Positions 26,208 through 37,252 of a stretch of DNA of 64,000 bases are shown here, in pieces. Within the stretch, counting starts at the first letter, position 1. Every line of letters begins with the position of its first letter. The position numbers and the translations under genes were made by a program. Source of the stretch: Dysidea avara. Its lineage: Eukaryota > Porifera > Demospongiae > Dictyoceratida > Dysideidae. The stretch is from contig NC_089280.1 in the NCBI RefSeq assembly GCF_963678975.1, forward strand, positions 17,458,780 to 17,522,779. The letters run 5' to 3'. A model generated the notes under the pieces. It was not told the DNA's origin. It saw nothing but the letters and a program-made list of their open reading frames with translations, and searched no databases.

Positions 26208-26670
26208 GCTGTAATCTACGTCGTATATTTCTCCGTGACATGGTCGATGAGACGAACATATATGGAAGTGCTGTAATCTACTTCGTATATTTCTCCGTGA
26301 CATGGTCGATGAGACGAACATATATGGAAGTGCTGTAATCTACTTCGTATATTTCTCCGTGACATGGTCGACGAGACGAACATATATGGAAGTGCTGTAA
26401 TCTACGTCGTATATTTCTCCGTGACATGGCCGATGAGACGAACATATATGGAAGTGCTGTAATCTACGTAGTATATTTCTCCGTGGCATGGTCGATGAGA
26501 CGAACATATATGGAAGTGCTGTAATCTACGTCGTATATTTCTCCGTGACATGGTCGATGAGACGAACATATATGGAAGTGCTGTAATCTACATCGTATAT
26601 TTCTCCGTGGCATGGTCGATGAGACGAACATATATGGAAGTGCTGTGATTTACGCCGTTTATTTCACGGT
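26208..26670. repeat. Seven-copy 62-bp tandem array upstream of the Helitron gene
   Basis: Units begin GCTGTAATCTACNTCGTATA at 26208, 26270, 26332, 26394, 26456, 26518 and 26580, with an eroding eighth copy at 26642. Period is exactly 62 bp and units differ by only a few bases. The array begins about 60 bp upstream of the Helitron ATG, so it lies in the 5' leader or promoter of the element. Role unknown. Confidence 0.93.
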
Positions 26671-27737
26671 AAGTCCGTTTATTTCAGGGTCTCTTTCCGA
26701 TTTCTTCTGTAGTTTTTTGGGCATGGTCGCTGAGACGAAAGTTACGTGGGCGACTCGCTAGTGTGGGGCTCGCTCAGGCTCGCCCCAAATACAGCAAGAC
26801 CAATACGGTGCTGGGGTCAACATGTTCAAGTAAATAGATTGTTAAGAGGTGTGGTCCCCGAAATCGATTGTTATTAGTCAACCAAGATTGTTAATGGGTG
26901 TGGTCTTGAACCTATCATGAAGTTACAGGTATCTATGGGTGTACAGTACCTTATACTGTAGGCATAAGTGCTTTAAATAATTTTGTGGCATCTAAAAATG
27001 TTGTTCAAGGTAAGTGTTAATGCAGAAAATTAACGCTTTGATATGGTTTCATTGCATGAGGAAGACTACAAGCAAGTATTCAGCCTTGCGACTGTGGTCA
27101 GGCAGACTGACCAAAATTCAAGTTTCAGCAACTTTTTTAAAATTCTCTATCCGGCCACTTGTAAGTGTTTTCTTGTAAGGCAACATTTTAGACAGTACGC
27201 ATCCATTTGGGGGGGGGGGGGGGGGGGAGGGGTCTCCTACTTAACCCTTAAACCTACGGAGAACTGCATGTTTACATAATACAGGCATGCATGGGCAGGG
27301 TAACTTAACAACTTCTATAGCCTAAAATTACACATTGATCAAATTTCTGTTCACTGGGTTGCTACGAGAAGTTTAAATGAACACTGTAACTACAGCAGCT
27401 TGTTATGAAGTGATGAGCAACAGCAACTCGCGTTTCTGTGTTTCAAGTTCTTGCCACATGTTTAATTTTGATTGTGGGTTTAATCATGTGAGCCATATAT
27501 GGCCTGATAGAATACTTAATAGTGAAGCAAACAGAACTTGTCACAAGTTGATAGGAGCAACCACCATCAAGTGATGGATCATTTCATAAAAGTATGTAAT
27601 AGAGCTGAGCGATAGTAGAAAATTCACTATCATGATAGATATTGAGGTATTATTCACGATACGATAATATCATGTATAATTACACTTTGAATGATCTTCA
27701 GTCAAGTTTCAAGTATTCAATGCATGTTAAGTAGTAG
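26671..27737. other. Non-coding region right of the Helitron
   Basis: Holds a short hairpin (GGGGCTCGC … GCTCGCCCC near 26764-26785), the diverged repeat at 27080-27185 and a poly-G run near 27211-27228. No gene was recognised. Confidence 0.5.
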
Positions 27738-27846
27738 TTGTAACATGGGCAAGAGTGATTTGCCTGAAATATACACACGAGCACGAGGGCGCAGCCCGAG
27801 TGCGAGTGTGTATATTTCAGGCAAATCACAAGTGGCCATGTTACAA
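27738..27846. mobile_element. 109-bp near-perfect hairpin (palindromic MITE)
   Basis: TTGTAACATG at the left pairs with CATGTTACAA at the right. Inner arms GATTTGCCTGAAATATACAC and its complement meet at a GC-rich centre (GGGCGCAGCCC). A few mismatches. No coding capacity. Confidence 0.88.
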
Positions 27847-28941
27847 CTAATATATTCCACTTGGGTGACTCACCTGCAAGTGTACGTACATGGAAACTGC
27901 AGGAGTGCTTTGCGAGTGTATTTATATGGGAGCATGTGAATTTCGATTGTGGATACGTAAGAGCAGCGACAAGGCGCTGCTGAGAGGCCTAACGTAAGTG
28001 TATCGTCACGAGCATGCAGACCGCTTCGATTGTGGGTACGCAATTAAACACAGGAAGCCCAAATATGAGCTGAACAGCTCATAATGAAGCTTAAGTGTAC
28101 TATAAAGTACTTACTATACTAGGCATGAATAAAACTAAAGCAGTGAATATGTTTACAGCGCTATAATGGCCTAGCCAATTAAGGTCCACGCCCAGCAATG
28201 TAAAGACGATTCAACTGCACTGAAGTACTTACTTTACTAGCCATGAATAAACTAAAGTAGTGAATACTATTAACACTAATGGCCAAATCAATTAAGCGCT
28301 ACACTGTGGGTTTAAAGGTTAAGCAGTATTACTGTACTGTTTGATACTCTGTACACTCAATGGTCTATTATGGCTTGCTCTAGTTGTATGAAGGAAAATT
28401 TCTAAAGAATTTTAAGGTGAGCTTTATAGGGTTGAGGAGTGCAAGGTAGGCCAACCATAGCTTGAAACCTCCCTTGGTACGACAACGAAAATACCATCCA
28501 TAAATGAATCTCAGTGTACATACGAGGGAACATGTCCAAAATAGAGGAAAAAAATTGTAATCCAGAGCTAGCAGTTGTGGACCTATTATACTGTAGACCA
28601 CGTAATAACATTGATAAAAAGTGCTGAATCAGGCCTACCCATATTCCACAGTGATGGACCACAGCTGGACTTGCAGCTGCTGTGGTAACCACATCATTAT
28701 TGTTTCCCACCACATTTGGAATGAAATTGGACAAAAGAAAGGTTGGACACTCTATAGCTACTTATGCAATAAAATCTGCTCTGTAGAAAGAAATTAATAC
28801 ATGGTCATGGACTCAGTATAATGCAGCACAGAATCTCCATTCTGTTTACAGGATAAATGTGTGACTAAGTGTGATGAAGTTACATGCACCAACCTGTAAC
28901 ACATTGTAACTGAAAACAATTTTACAAAACACATTTGAGTA
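27847..28941. other. No gene recognised
   Basis: AT-rich sequence with a diverged duplication (around 28080-28150 and 28205-28290, sharing AGTACTTACT … CATGAATAAA). Minus-strand open frames of 73 and 110 codons overlap at 28380-28734, match no known family and have no splice context. Confidence 0.4.
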
Positions 28942-29105
28942 TATAGGGATCATAGAAATACAACACATTTTAAATAATGAAATAAGAGAGGTTGTCTACA
29001 ACTGCAGCTATACTAGTGTTTAATTCCTACTTTAGCCTCTCAGTATGACTGTTGTAGATGATCTCGCTTGTTTCATTGCTTTAATTTCTAATCCCTACTT
29101 AAATG
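28942..29105. mobile_element. Diverged MITE, same family as 53808-53989
   Basis: TAGGGATCATAGAAAT at the left and AATTTCTAATCCCTA at the right are imperfect inverted ends. The interior (GAGGTTGTCTACAACTGCAGC) matches the copy in the PLAA intron. Confidence 0.6.
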
Positions 29106-29630
29106 TAATTTCTTATAATTGTGTTTGTTTACTTTTATGGTAACAACAAAATTATTCCATAATTATTGGTGAACCTGCACATGCCGCAACAAAACTGCAC
29201 AACTGAACGCAATCCCCAACTATCAATTACTGAACAGCGACGTGTTCACTTTGTTTTCAGCTATAATCTGTCTATTATATAGCGTACAAACTAGGAACAG
29301 TATGGCACCTCTGTAATCAATCAACCTACTTCAGAAATTACAGAACAATTCTCACAATACAGTAGAAACCACAATGGACTACCCACAAATCAATACCTAC
29401 AGTACATGGTAGTAGAGTAAGAAATGGGACACCAAAGGAGGACAAATGTAAGTCCATGATGAATGCATTGTAGTTGCTGCAGTTGGTGAAAAGGCATGTC
29501 TTGGACCAAAGTTGCTGGGTCACTCTGAAGACATGTTAGGGTTTGATTATATCCAACCAATATTGACAAGCTGTCATGAAAGAATTACAAAAAGAATGTA
29601 TAGTGAGGATGGAAGCCTAAACCCTACTAA

Positions 29631-30243
29631 TAGACCTTATGCAATAGGGGTACGTGAAAATTAGTTGTTTTTTTTGTATACACTCAGGATTTATCCACAA
29701 TGTTAGTTGTTAGAAAATGGCGACAGAGTGGCACGGGTGCTTCAAATATCTCACATTTCTTGCTAACTTAAGATGAGAAAGCGACTCAGTAACAAGGCAG
29801 GAGTTCTGTGAAACACTTATTTATAATATATATTGTAATAATCCAATAACACATCACAAACGGTCATCAATTATCAGCCTGTACCAAAGCACTCAAGTTT
29901 TTAAGAACGAATAATGAATAGGATAGTACTTCAAGTTTGCACAGTAGTGTTACTAGGCCGCTGCTAAGTCAGGTTTTCTGGTACAGCCTCATGGCTAAAT
30001 GACACGCTCCCAACTGAACCACCGTTCGTAATACGCCATGCATGAGAAATAATCCAACACTGTAAGTTAATAAACGCTTTACAGACCTCCTGCACTGCTA
30101 GCGAGTCACTTTCTCATCTAATTTGGCAAGAATGTGAAACAGTTGAAACATCTGTGCCCTCTGTCACCATTTTCATACTGCAGATAGATCCTGAGGCGTA
30201 CACAGAAAAATCATTTTCGCACGTCCCATTGCATAAGGTCTAT
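29631..30243. mobile_element. 613-bp element with about 170-bp terminal inverted repeats
   Basis: The left end TAGACCTTATGCAATAGGGG and the right end (complement TAGACCTTATGCAATGGGAC) begin long imperfect inverted repeats that also share the AAAATGG(C/T)GACAGAG and GATGAGAAAG(C/T)GACTC blocks. Ends lie at TA. The interior has no recognised protein. Confidence 0.85.
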
Positions 30244-31728
30244 ACAGAACTACTGTACTGTATGGTTACCTCGAAGATGTGTGAATATCTAATGAACCCC
30301 AGCGAACCCCATTGTTTTTGTATCGCTTTTATTGAGGTCCACCTCAGAAATAACAAATAACACTGTGCAATTACAGCATTATATATTTAGGTGGTACTTG
30401 TAAGCATGTCCAACCTCCTACGATACAGCCAGTCTATTAGTACTGGAACTGTAGGCACAAAATAAACAACCTTTATTAGTGCATTCCTATTCATTGGAAC
30501 CAGCCACCAGCCAACCTTGTGTCACATTAATCAAAATCAGGAGAAAGTCTGGAGATTTTGATTAGTATCCCTGTAATGTTTGTTGTACAAGTTAAATACA
30601 ATCAATATTTCCAGAAATGGTTTGCACAAGATGCTATTAAGAATCCACCAGGCTATTTCTCCCTATCCAATGACAAACTCACTTGGTGTACTAACACGTA
30701 CTACATGTGTAAAAATTCTTGCTAAGCATTTGTGATCACAAACTTACAAAGTGTTTTGTTCACATACTTACGCTAGGGTTATTGGAGAACACCCAACTGC
30801 CATATTTGATTACACGAGATGGACAAGATCACCAGATGCAGAATTTAACGCTGGTTCTAAAAAGGAGACTTATGCAATGTTTTCGGAAGGAGTGCATCAT
30901 TCCCTGATATCATTTTGCAACTTACATTTGTTTTGGTGTTGTTTCACACGTGGAGATTACCACTTGGCCTGTACTGTAACATTTGTACAGTTTAAACCAT
31001 GTTATCATGATTGATAAGAAAACTGGTGATAGGTGTGCTACAACTGTTAACAGCTTTCTCTCCTAGACATGAATAACTGGGCAATAATTTAAATGCACTG
31101 GTTCGTTCAGGGGCTTCAAAGGGTTAAATTTGAGAGAAACATAACAACTATATGTACAATCATCCACCTTGGGGGAGTTATTGATGAAGCAACCTACCTG
31201 TGAATCACAGTTACAAGCTGTTGATGGATAATCAAGAGGGGAAGCCAGCAATGATTGGTGGGTGGGACCAGTATTAATCACTACCCACAGTAAGTCAACA
31301 GTACCTCTGTCTTGCTGACTTGACATACAGACCACACAAAATAGAACAATGTCTACTTATTAAAGCTCATAATAATCCAATCATTTTACTACCAAATACC
31401 GCATTCCTGTCACTAAGAGTACACGCCATGCAAGCATGGCGTGGAGCCTCGCGATGGAGCTATAGGCGAGGAGTGATTATAATAAACAAGGACGCGCAAA
31501 ATCTAACCACTTATTTATGCAATGTCCCATGCATTTACCAAAAAGAAACACACACACAGTACATAAGTACCTTTGCTACTAGGGAACGAAGCGATGTAGT
31601 CTTTACTCGACACAACAGAACAGATGTTAGAAATGACGAAAATTTTAGAAACGCCGACACGTGATTGTTGATGTTGTCATCACGTGATGATGCGTAGTAA
31701 TTCGGAGGTAAGCAGCTGTACTCTTTTC
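30244..31728. other. Gene-poor region upstream of MEI4
   Basis: No recognised gene. Short open frames (for example 30751-31014 and 31320-31664) lack family similarity or codon bias. The last ~100 bp before 31729 must include the MEI4 promoter; no core element was assigned. Confidence 0.4.
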
Positions 31729-33331
31729 ATGGAAAAGAAGCAATTCTTTCCCTATCAAATCAATATCATGAAACTAGCATTGGTAAGTTATATGTATACT
31801 GTTTAGTAAAAGTGTATGGCTTTTTTTCCGCGTTGAAATAATGCACAGGCATTAGTGATCATCAGGAGAAAGCCACGTGGTGTTTCTGCTAAGGAGTATG
31901 CTACCAGGTTGGCTGTTAGCTTCAATCAAGTCCAGGAAGACTGGAAAGAAAAAGTGAAACATGACAGATGCTGCATGTGTGGCCCTGGTTGTTTTATTAG
32001 GAAAATTATCATAAATAGTTGTTAATCTGTGCTGTACTTTCAGTGTGCTAAAGCAGAAACAGAGTTGATTTTTGTAAGACAGAAACTAGTGGAGATGAAG
32101 CTTGAACGAGAGGTAGAATCAGACATAGGTGTGTGCTGTGTTGATCTGCCTGGTGTAATCATATGCAAACAGAGCCATTCTCTCACATGGACACAATGTC
32201 TCAACCATTCACTAGTCAATCACAAGGATACTGCTCTTACTCACAACAGCAGTGGCAGGCACAGGGTGGTAGCATGGTGTACAATGATGATGATTGTCGA
32301 AGTCAAAGTGTTGAGGAGATTATTCGTTGTCACACTGCTTTCATGAATAAAAGTATGTCAACAAATGTGTAAATGGGAGAACAAAGCTGTTCAAATATAA
32401 GTGTGGTCCAAAATGGATACAGTGCATGCAAGTATTGGAATGCATACTGGAGTTCATTAAAATGTTAATGAACTCCGGTATGTATATAGTGACAAAAATG
32501 ATTATTTAATTCCATAGTTGAAAATGCTGTGTGATTGTATGAGTAAGCCTTGAACTAATTGCTTCGTATCATTTCAAATGGACAGGAGTGTGTTTAGGGG
32601 GGTTTCCTAGGGTTTCAGAATCTCCCTCTGAAATTTTACCTTGTACATAAGCTTGCAGCAGGACACCAGACTCTTAGTTTGGCAGCATAAATATGCAGGG
32701 AAGTATGGCTATAATGTAATAGGAAATTCTTCAGAAGTGGGTTAAAGGAGAGCAAAGGTATGTATTGAAAAGCCTTCACGAAGATCAAGATACTCTAATA
32801 GAGCAGTCAGATGAATTCTAATACAACAGTTAAACCACTCCATTAGAACATTCATAACAGAACACTGGAATATAAAATGGGTATTAAAGAATAATATAAA
32901 TTCATAAGACTAGCCTGAAATTTAAAGAATAATTCAACAGCTATCTAAATCTTGAGTTTCCAACTGGAGAATTTGGATATGTAGCTATTTGGAGATAATA
33001 CATATCTGTGTTACATAGCTAGTAACCAGCCATAAACCATAATTGGCATTAGGACTTAAAGGGAACCAAGCATGTTGAAAATAGTTTATCCATGAATCTA
33101 GTAAATTTGAAGCATTTTAATATTCAAAATCTGTCAGCAACTGAGGGCACAACCAGACCCCTGCACCAATAATTCATTCTCAGATTTGGAAACCACCTTG
33201 GATAAATTTTGGATACGCCTATGTGATGTAAATTTATAAGTGCTCTCATTAAACATTGGTCCAAAATCGTTTAATGTCCATGCAGGATAGGTATAGTATA
33301 CCACATTCACTGTAACAGGTACACACACACG

Positions 33332-33415
<84 letters not shown>

Positions 33416-34571
33416 AGTTAATTTGCTTTCTGTTTTAGTGTCAATCCTGGCCAACATTAAGAAGCAACTAACAGGTGTAATACATTGTGATACTAAGGTG
33501 ATAATTCAGGACACTTTTGTTGCCACAGTTAAAGGTATTGTTCATGATCACTCATATAGTCTTAACTAGGCCACAAACCTTTTCAGCTCTGCAAAATCAA
33601 GAAATAGACTTTGCAGCCTTGCCAGCATCCATGATCACTGATGCAGTGCAGAGTATAATAAGTAAGTACTGTACTATGTACCCTTGTGTTCCTTTAGTTG
33701 AATGCATTCAGTGGAATTGCTTTTGAATGGGCACCATCAGGGAATTGTCCTTCAAAAGAATAGGTTTCCTTTTATGGAAATGTTGAATAAGGACCTAGAC
33801 AGATGTCTTTTAAAAAAAGTCCCTGATTCAGGGGTCTCCTTTTGTGCCTGCCTATTTTGAACTCTTAAGGTCAGCAGATCACTATTGACAACCATAACAA
33901 TCTCCAATAGAGCAGTCATATGTTATAGATTTGTTTGTTAGGTGTCATGGACACTCCATTAATGGTAGACTGTAGGGATGAGATGGCCAAGTGTGTCTGG
34001 CAGCTGCAGAACAAGCTAATAGCAAGCCTCTTGAACAATTTTATCACTGACCTTTGGAATAAGGTAGGAATAAAAAATAGCCGATATGTTATAAAGTCAT
34101 GTAACTGCTCATTCACAGGAAGCTGTTGAAGGGTTATGTACAGTGATCCTATCCCTATCTTCTCTACCTGAACTAGTAGAGAAATCTGTTCTATCACTGG
34201 TGAAGTACATTACTATGTGTGGAAAAATGTTGAGTGATAGTTACAGGGGTATGTAGCCAGCTGTACTTGTTAGGGTTCTGCATATTATTGTCATCTCAGA
34301 TGTTACTGTATTAAAGCCGGATGTGTTAGACTGTGCTGCAAAGGCTTTCTATCTCATTGAATCTATCTTGAAAAAATGTCAACCGTATCAACTGGAAAGT
34401 TGTAAGTGTTAAATACAGTTTGCAATGAAGTCAGTATTAGTATTGTGAACTGTTACAGTACATGACATGCTACAACAGGAAGGAGGAGTGTTGAATCTAT
34501 CATTAGATCAGTATCCATTGTTTACTTACTATATGTGGAGACTATCTGCTATTTTAAGCAGTCATAAATAA
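31729..34571 (+). CDS. MEI4: MEI4, meiotic double-strand-break formation protein
   Basis: MEI4 acts with REC114 on meiotic chromosome axes to promote SPO11 cuts (family knowledge). Ten exons: 31729-31782, 31849-31953, 32044-32128, 32173-32352, 33439-33474, 33587-33661, 33942-34063, 34119-34248, 34300-34401, 34459-34571. All have GT/AG and matching phase, giving 333 aa (vertebrate MEI4 about 385). The N-terminal signature KLALALVIIRRKP crosses the first intron. It is followed by EYATRLA and, after an intron, VRQKL, at the same spacing as in mammals. The C-terminus ends in YPLFTYYMWRLSAIL, matching the conserved YPLFT…WR tail. The start ATG gives an N-terminus of about the vertebrate length. 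The (CA)n tract and the motif TACTCTAATAGAGCAGTCA lie in intron 4. This N-terminal helix is the part known to bind REC114. Confidence 0.92.
33319..33413. repeat. (CA)n microsatellite in MEI4 intron 4
   Basis: About 47 dinucleotides, almost uninterrupted after a few CG variants at the left edge. It ends 25 bp before the next exon (33439), so it occupies the polypyrimidine/branch-point zone of the intron. Confidence 0.97.
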
Positions 34572-34634
34572 TGCGCAATATGTTTACGTATATGATGAGG
34601 TTATCTGCAGGCATCACTGCAGGCAGCGAAATAT

Positions 34635-34934
34635 CAGTGGCATATCTAGGGGTAGGCCTGTGCCCTACCAAAGAATTTGGTGCCATACCAGCTAGACATA
34701 TTTGCATGTGAGATCAAGATACTCTAATAGAGCAATCAATTACTCTAATAAAGCAGCTACACTATCAGATAAGCAGTGTATATTGCAAACTGTGCAGTTG
34801 TAAATAAGGATTTTTATGTACTTTATCAGTGATGTATTATATAGTTGGTGGAGGAATCCCATGCATCGTGAACATGCAGTTACCTTTTTCTTGCTCTTGA
34901 CCCTACCAAACCAGAGAGTCTAGATACGCCACTG
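34635..34934. mobile_element. MITE with CAGTGGCRTATCTAG ends
   Basis: Left end CAGTGGCATATCTAG, right end complement CAGTGGCGTATCTAG. Flanks GAAATAT and AAAATAT are a probable decayed target duplication. Interior has two copies of the TACTCTAATARAGCA motif and a segment also found (reverse) at 60382-60720. End type suggests a hAT-like origin. Confidence 0.8.
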
Positions 34935-35255
34935 AAAATATAGCGGTAGCCAGATCATACCCGTATCATTGTAGTAATAGATGGAGGGTGAAAATGGACA
35001 TGTTATATGTGCCAAATCAATAAAATATAAATACTGCTCTTAAACTTATACACAACTTGTGCTATCTGTGGATGTTGATCAGAGATGATATAGTGTGTGT
35101 CTTGATATATATAAAATTTATACATAAATTATGAAATAAATTATTGCTTTCTTAATACAGCCTGGCAGTAAACAAAATGACTGAAAAATTTAATGCTATT
35201 TTTACAGGGGACTGGGGCCAGCTGCTGACAGAGTATGTACATTAAAATTTACCAG

Positions 35256-35554
35256 GGGGGGCATCTCCAAACTGATTTTGGTACACTTAGTGTCATAATG
35301 ATGCTAACTTTAAACCCCCCCACCCCCCCCTCCTTAGTATCACACTATAAAAATAATGTACTGACAATAGAAGCACAAAACATTATATTCTTTAATTGAA
35401 AACTTAGTCTACAAACAGTATTGCTGCTTAATCACTTTCACTACTCCTAGCTGTTTACACTAAAGTCGCTTTAATGACGTCATGGACTGAACCCCTCCCC
35501 CCTTAACATCATTATGATGTTAAGGGTACCAAAATCAGTTTGGAGATGCCCCCT
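35256..35554. mobile_element. MITE with 28-bp inverted repeats GGGGGCATCTCCAAAC
   Basis: The left end GGGGGCATCTCCAAACTGAT is mirrored by ATCAGTTTGGAGATGCCCCC at the right. A second inner inverted pair (CATAATGATG near 35294, CATCATTATGATGTTAA near 35508) also exists. Confidence 0.88.
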
Positions 35555-35639
35555 AAACTTATGATTTATGGATATTATATGCTAGCTTGGTTCCTTTTAA
35601 ATAATATTATGGTTTATGGCTGGTCAGACATTGTCTCAT

Positions 35640-36106
35640 TGACCATACTGGACTAATGAAGAGGTGTTTCTTTGCTTCTAATTTTGATGTTTGAAGAGAA
35701 AGATCGGCACAGTAGACCTAACATTTTGTATAGGCTTTGCTGAGAATATTATTGTAGTGAGCTTCCCACGAGAAGTTAAAGGAAATCTTTATTCCTAAGT
35801 TTCTGTGTGTATCAGTTCTATAGAAATGGTACTGGATCCAATAGAGTATGATGTAGTAAAATTGTGTCTTAAAACTCATATGGAATATCTTTGATAGAAG
35901 TTTGTGTCAACACTCCAAATATTAAGTAAGTTTAGATCTTCTTGCAGTTGAATAGAATCTGTAATATTTGCAATAGTCATATAACATTCAGTATTGTTGG
36001 TAAATAATACTAATATAGAAGAAAGGACTTGTTGAGGAAGATCATTTATATAAATGAGGAACAAAAGAGGACCTAGCACACTTCCCTGAGGAACACCAGA
36101 TAACAT
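35640..36106 (-). pseudogene. Truncated LINE reverse-transcriptase fragment
   Basis: The minus strand reads SGVPQGSVLGPLLFLIYIND, the RT motif just before the catalytic block of jockey/CR1-type non-LTR elements. The catalytic FADD position is degraded (LFTNNTE). About 75 residues on, after a stop, a second conserved stretch follows (LGIKISFNFSWEAHYNNILSKAY). The frame is broken and both ends are missing. Confidence 0.85.
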
Positions 36107-37252
36107 TGGAAGAAAATCTGAATATTTGCATGTTGTTTATCTTAACGCATTGCTTTCGGTGCAATAAATAGTATCAGAACCATAGCCATAGATTTCCAGC
36201 AATACCAATTGACTTTAATTTTAAAAGATGAGATACACTATTGCACATAAGACTAAGTCTGGTGTTCTTGCTGCAAGCCTACAAGTTCAAATTTCAGAAG
36301 GAGTTTCCTTTACCCCAGGAAATCCCTGCACCCCTTTCTTTAGGATATTTTAAAGGGGGTTTTCTGTAGCAAGACTCAGGTGCAGGGATCTGGGGGCACA
36401 GCTATAATGCTTGAAATTCAATTAAACTTGATGTTTAAAACTAGATACACCTCAGTTTTTGATCTCAGTACTGATTATCATTAATGTCATCACTTTCTGA
36501 GCACCTCTTGAACTTCTACAATGTAGAAATACAATGGTGTCTTGACTAGAATTTAAGAAAGGGCACTAATACTTACATTCTATCTACTGAAGTGTGGTAG
36601 TATTATGTAATCTGGCTATTAAACCATGTTCCAGTTTGGTTAACAGATCAATGCTGTCCATATTCTTGTAGGGCTGGGGAACTTAGTTAAAAGCTCTGTG
36701 TAAAATATAGTGGGACTTTAGCCTTCTTCCAAGTGCTAGTTGGATATCAATGTCTAGAATACATAGATCTACCTAGCTGTCTACCGAATCCGGCCTTACA
36801 TGCAAGTGCCGGATTAGCTTTTATTTAGCCTAGCTATAGCCCACCACTGATGTTTCTGCTTATCAACTCTTTGCTTCTTTATAGCACTTGTCCTTCACGT
36901 AGTTTTGGAAGCCTTTAACTACTGATATAAAAACTAGTATCAAACTATTAACCTACTAAACGAATGGCATTAATTAGAAATTTAAAAGAAATTTAAAATT
37001 TTGGAGGTGAAGTTTTGCTGCAATTGAGAAAAAGTGATGGTATCAGTTAGGAGTACTGCATGGTGACCCCAAGCAGAAAAGTGACCGCCTTACTTAGCTA
37101 CAGGAAGTCAATAAACTAGCGATAATTATTTTAGAGGCGCCTATACACTCGGAAGCAATTTTGGTTGCATAGGATTAAATTGTACATAAAAGTGATCGAT
37201 TTAGTCACTACTTAGCCCTAGATTACGAATTTTGGCATCAGACTTCATTGAC
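36107..37252. other. No gene recognised
   Basis: AT-rich sequence between the LINE remnant and the large foldback. Nothing identifiable apart from a short palindrome near 36779-36825 (AATCCGGC … GCCGGATT). Confidence 0.4.

Larger units (their letters stand above)
20583..26670 (-). mobile_element. Helitron, minimal extent; true ends not located
   Basis: Covers the Rep-helicase gene and the 62-bp tandem array just 5' of it. Helitrons insert between A and T, start with TC and end with a hairpin plus CTRR, with no terminal repeats or target duplication. Those short signals could not be placed with confidence by eye. If the RPA-like gene and acidic ORF are cargo, the element would extend left to before 18394. 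Confidence 0.7.

Noticed and set aside
26208..26670. Regularly spaced repeats that superficially look CRISPR-like
   Set aside because: Units are directly adjacent 62-bp copies with no variable spacers, in a eukaryotic genome next to a Helitron.
28380..28734. Overlapping minus-strand frames of 73 and 110 codons
   Set aside because: No domain, no splice context and ordinary composition; likely chance.
33134..33457. Minus-strand Cys/Val-rich frame
   Set aside because: Translation of the (CA)n tract in a MEI4 intron.
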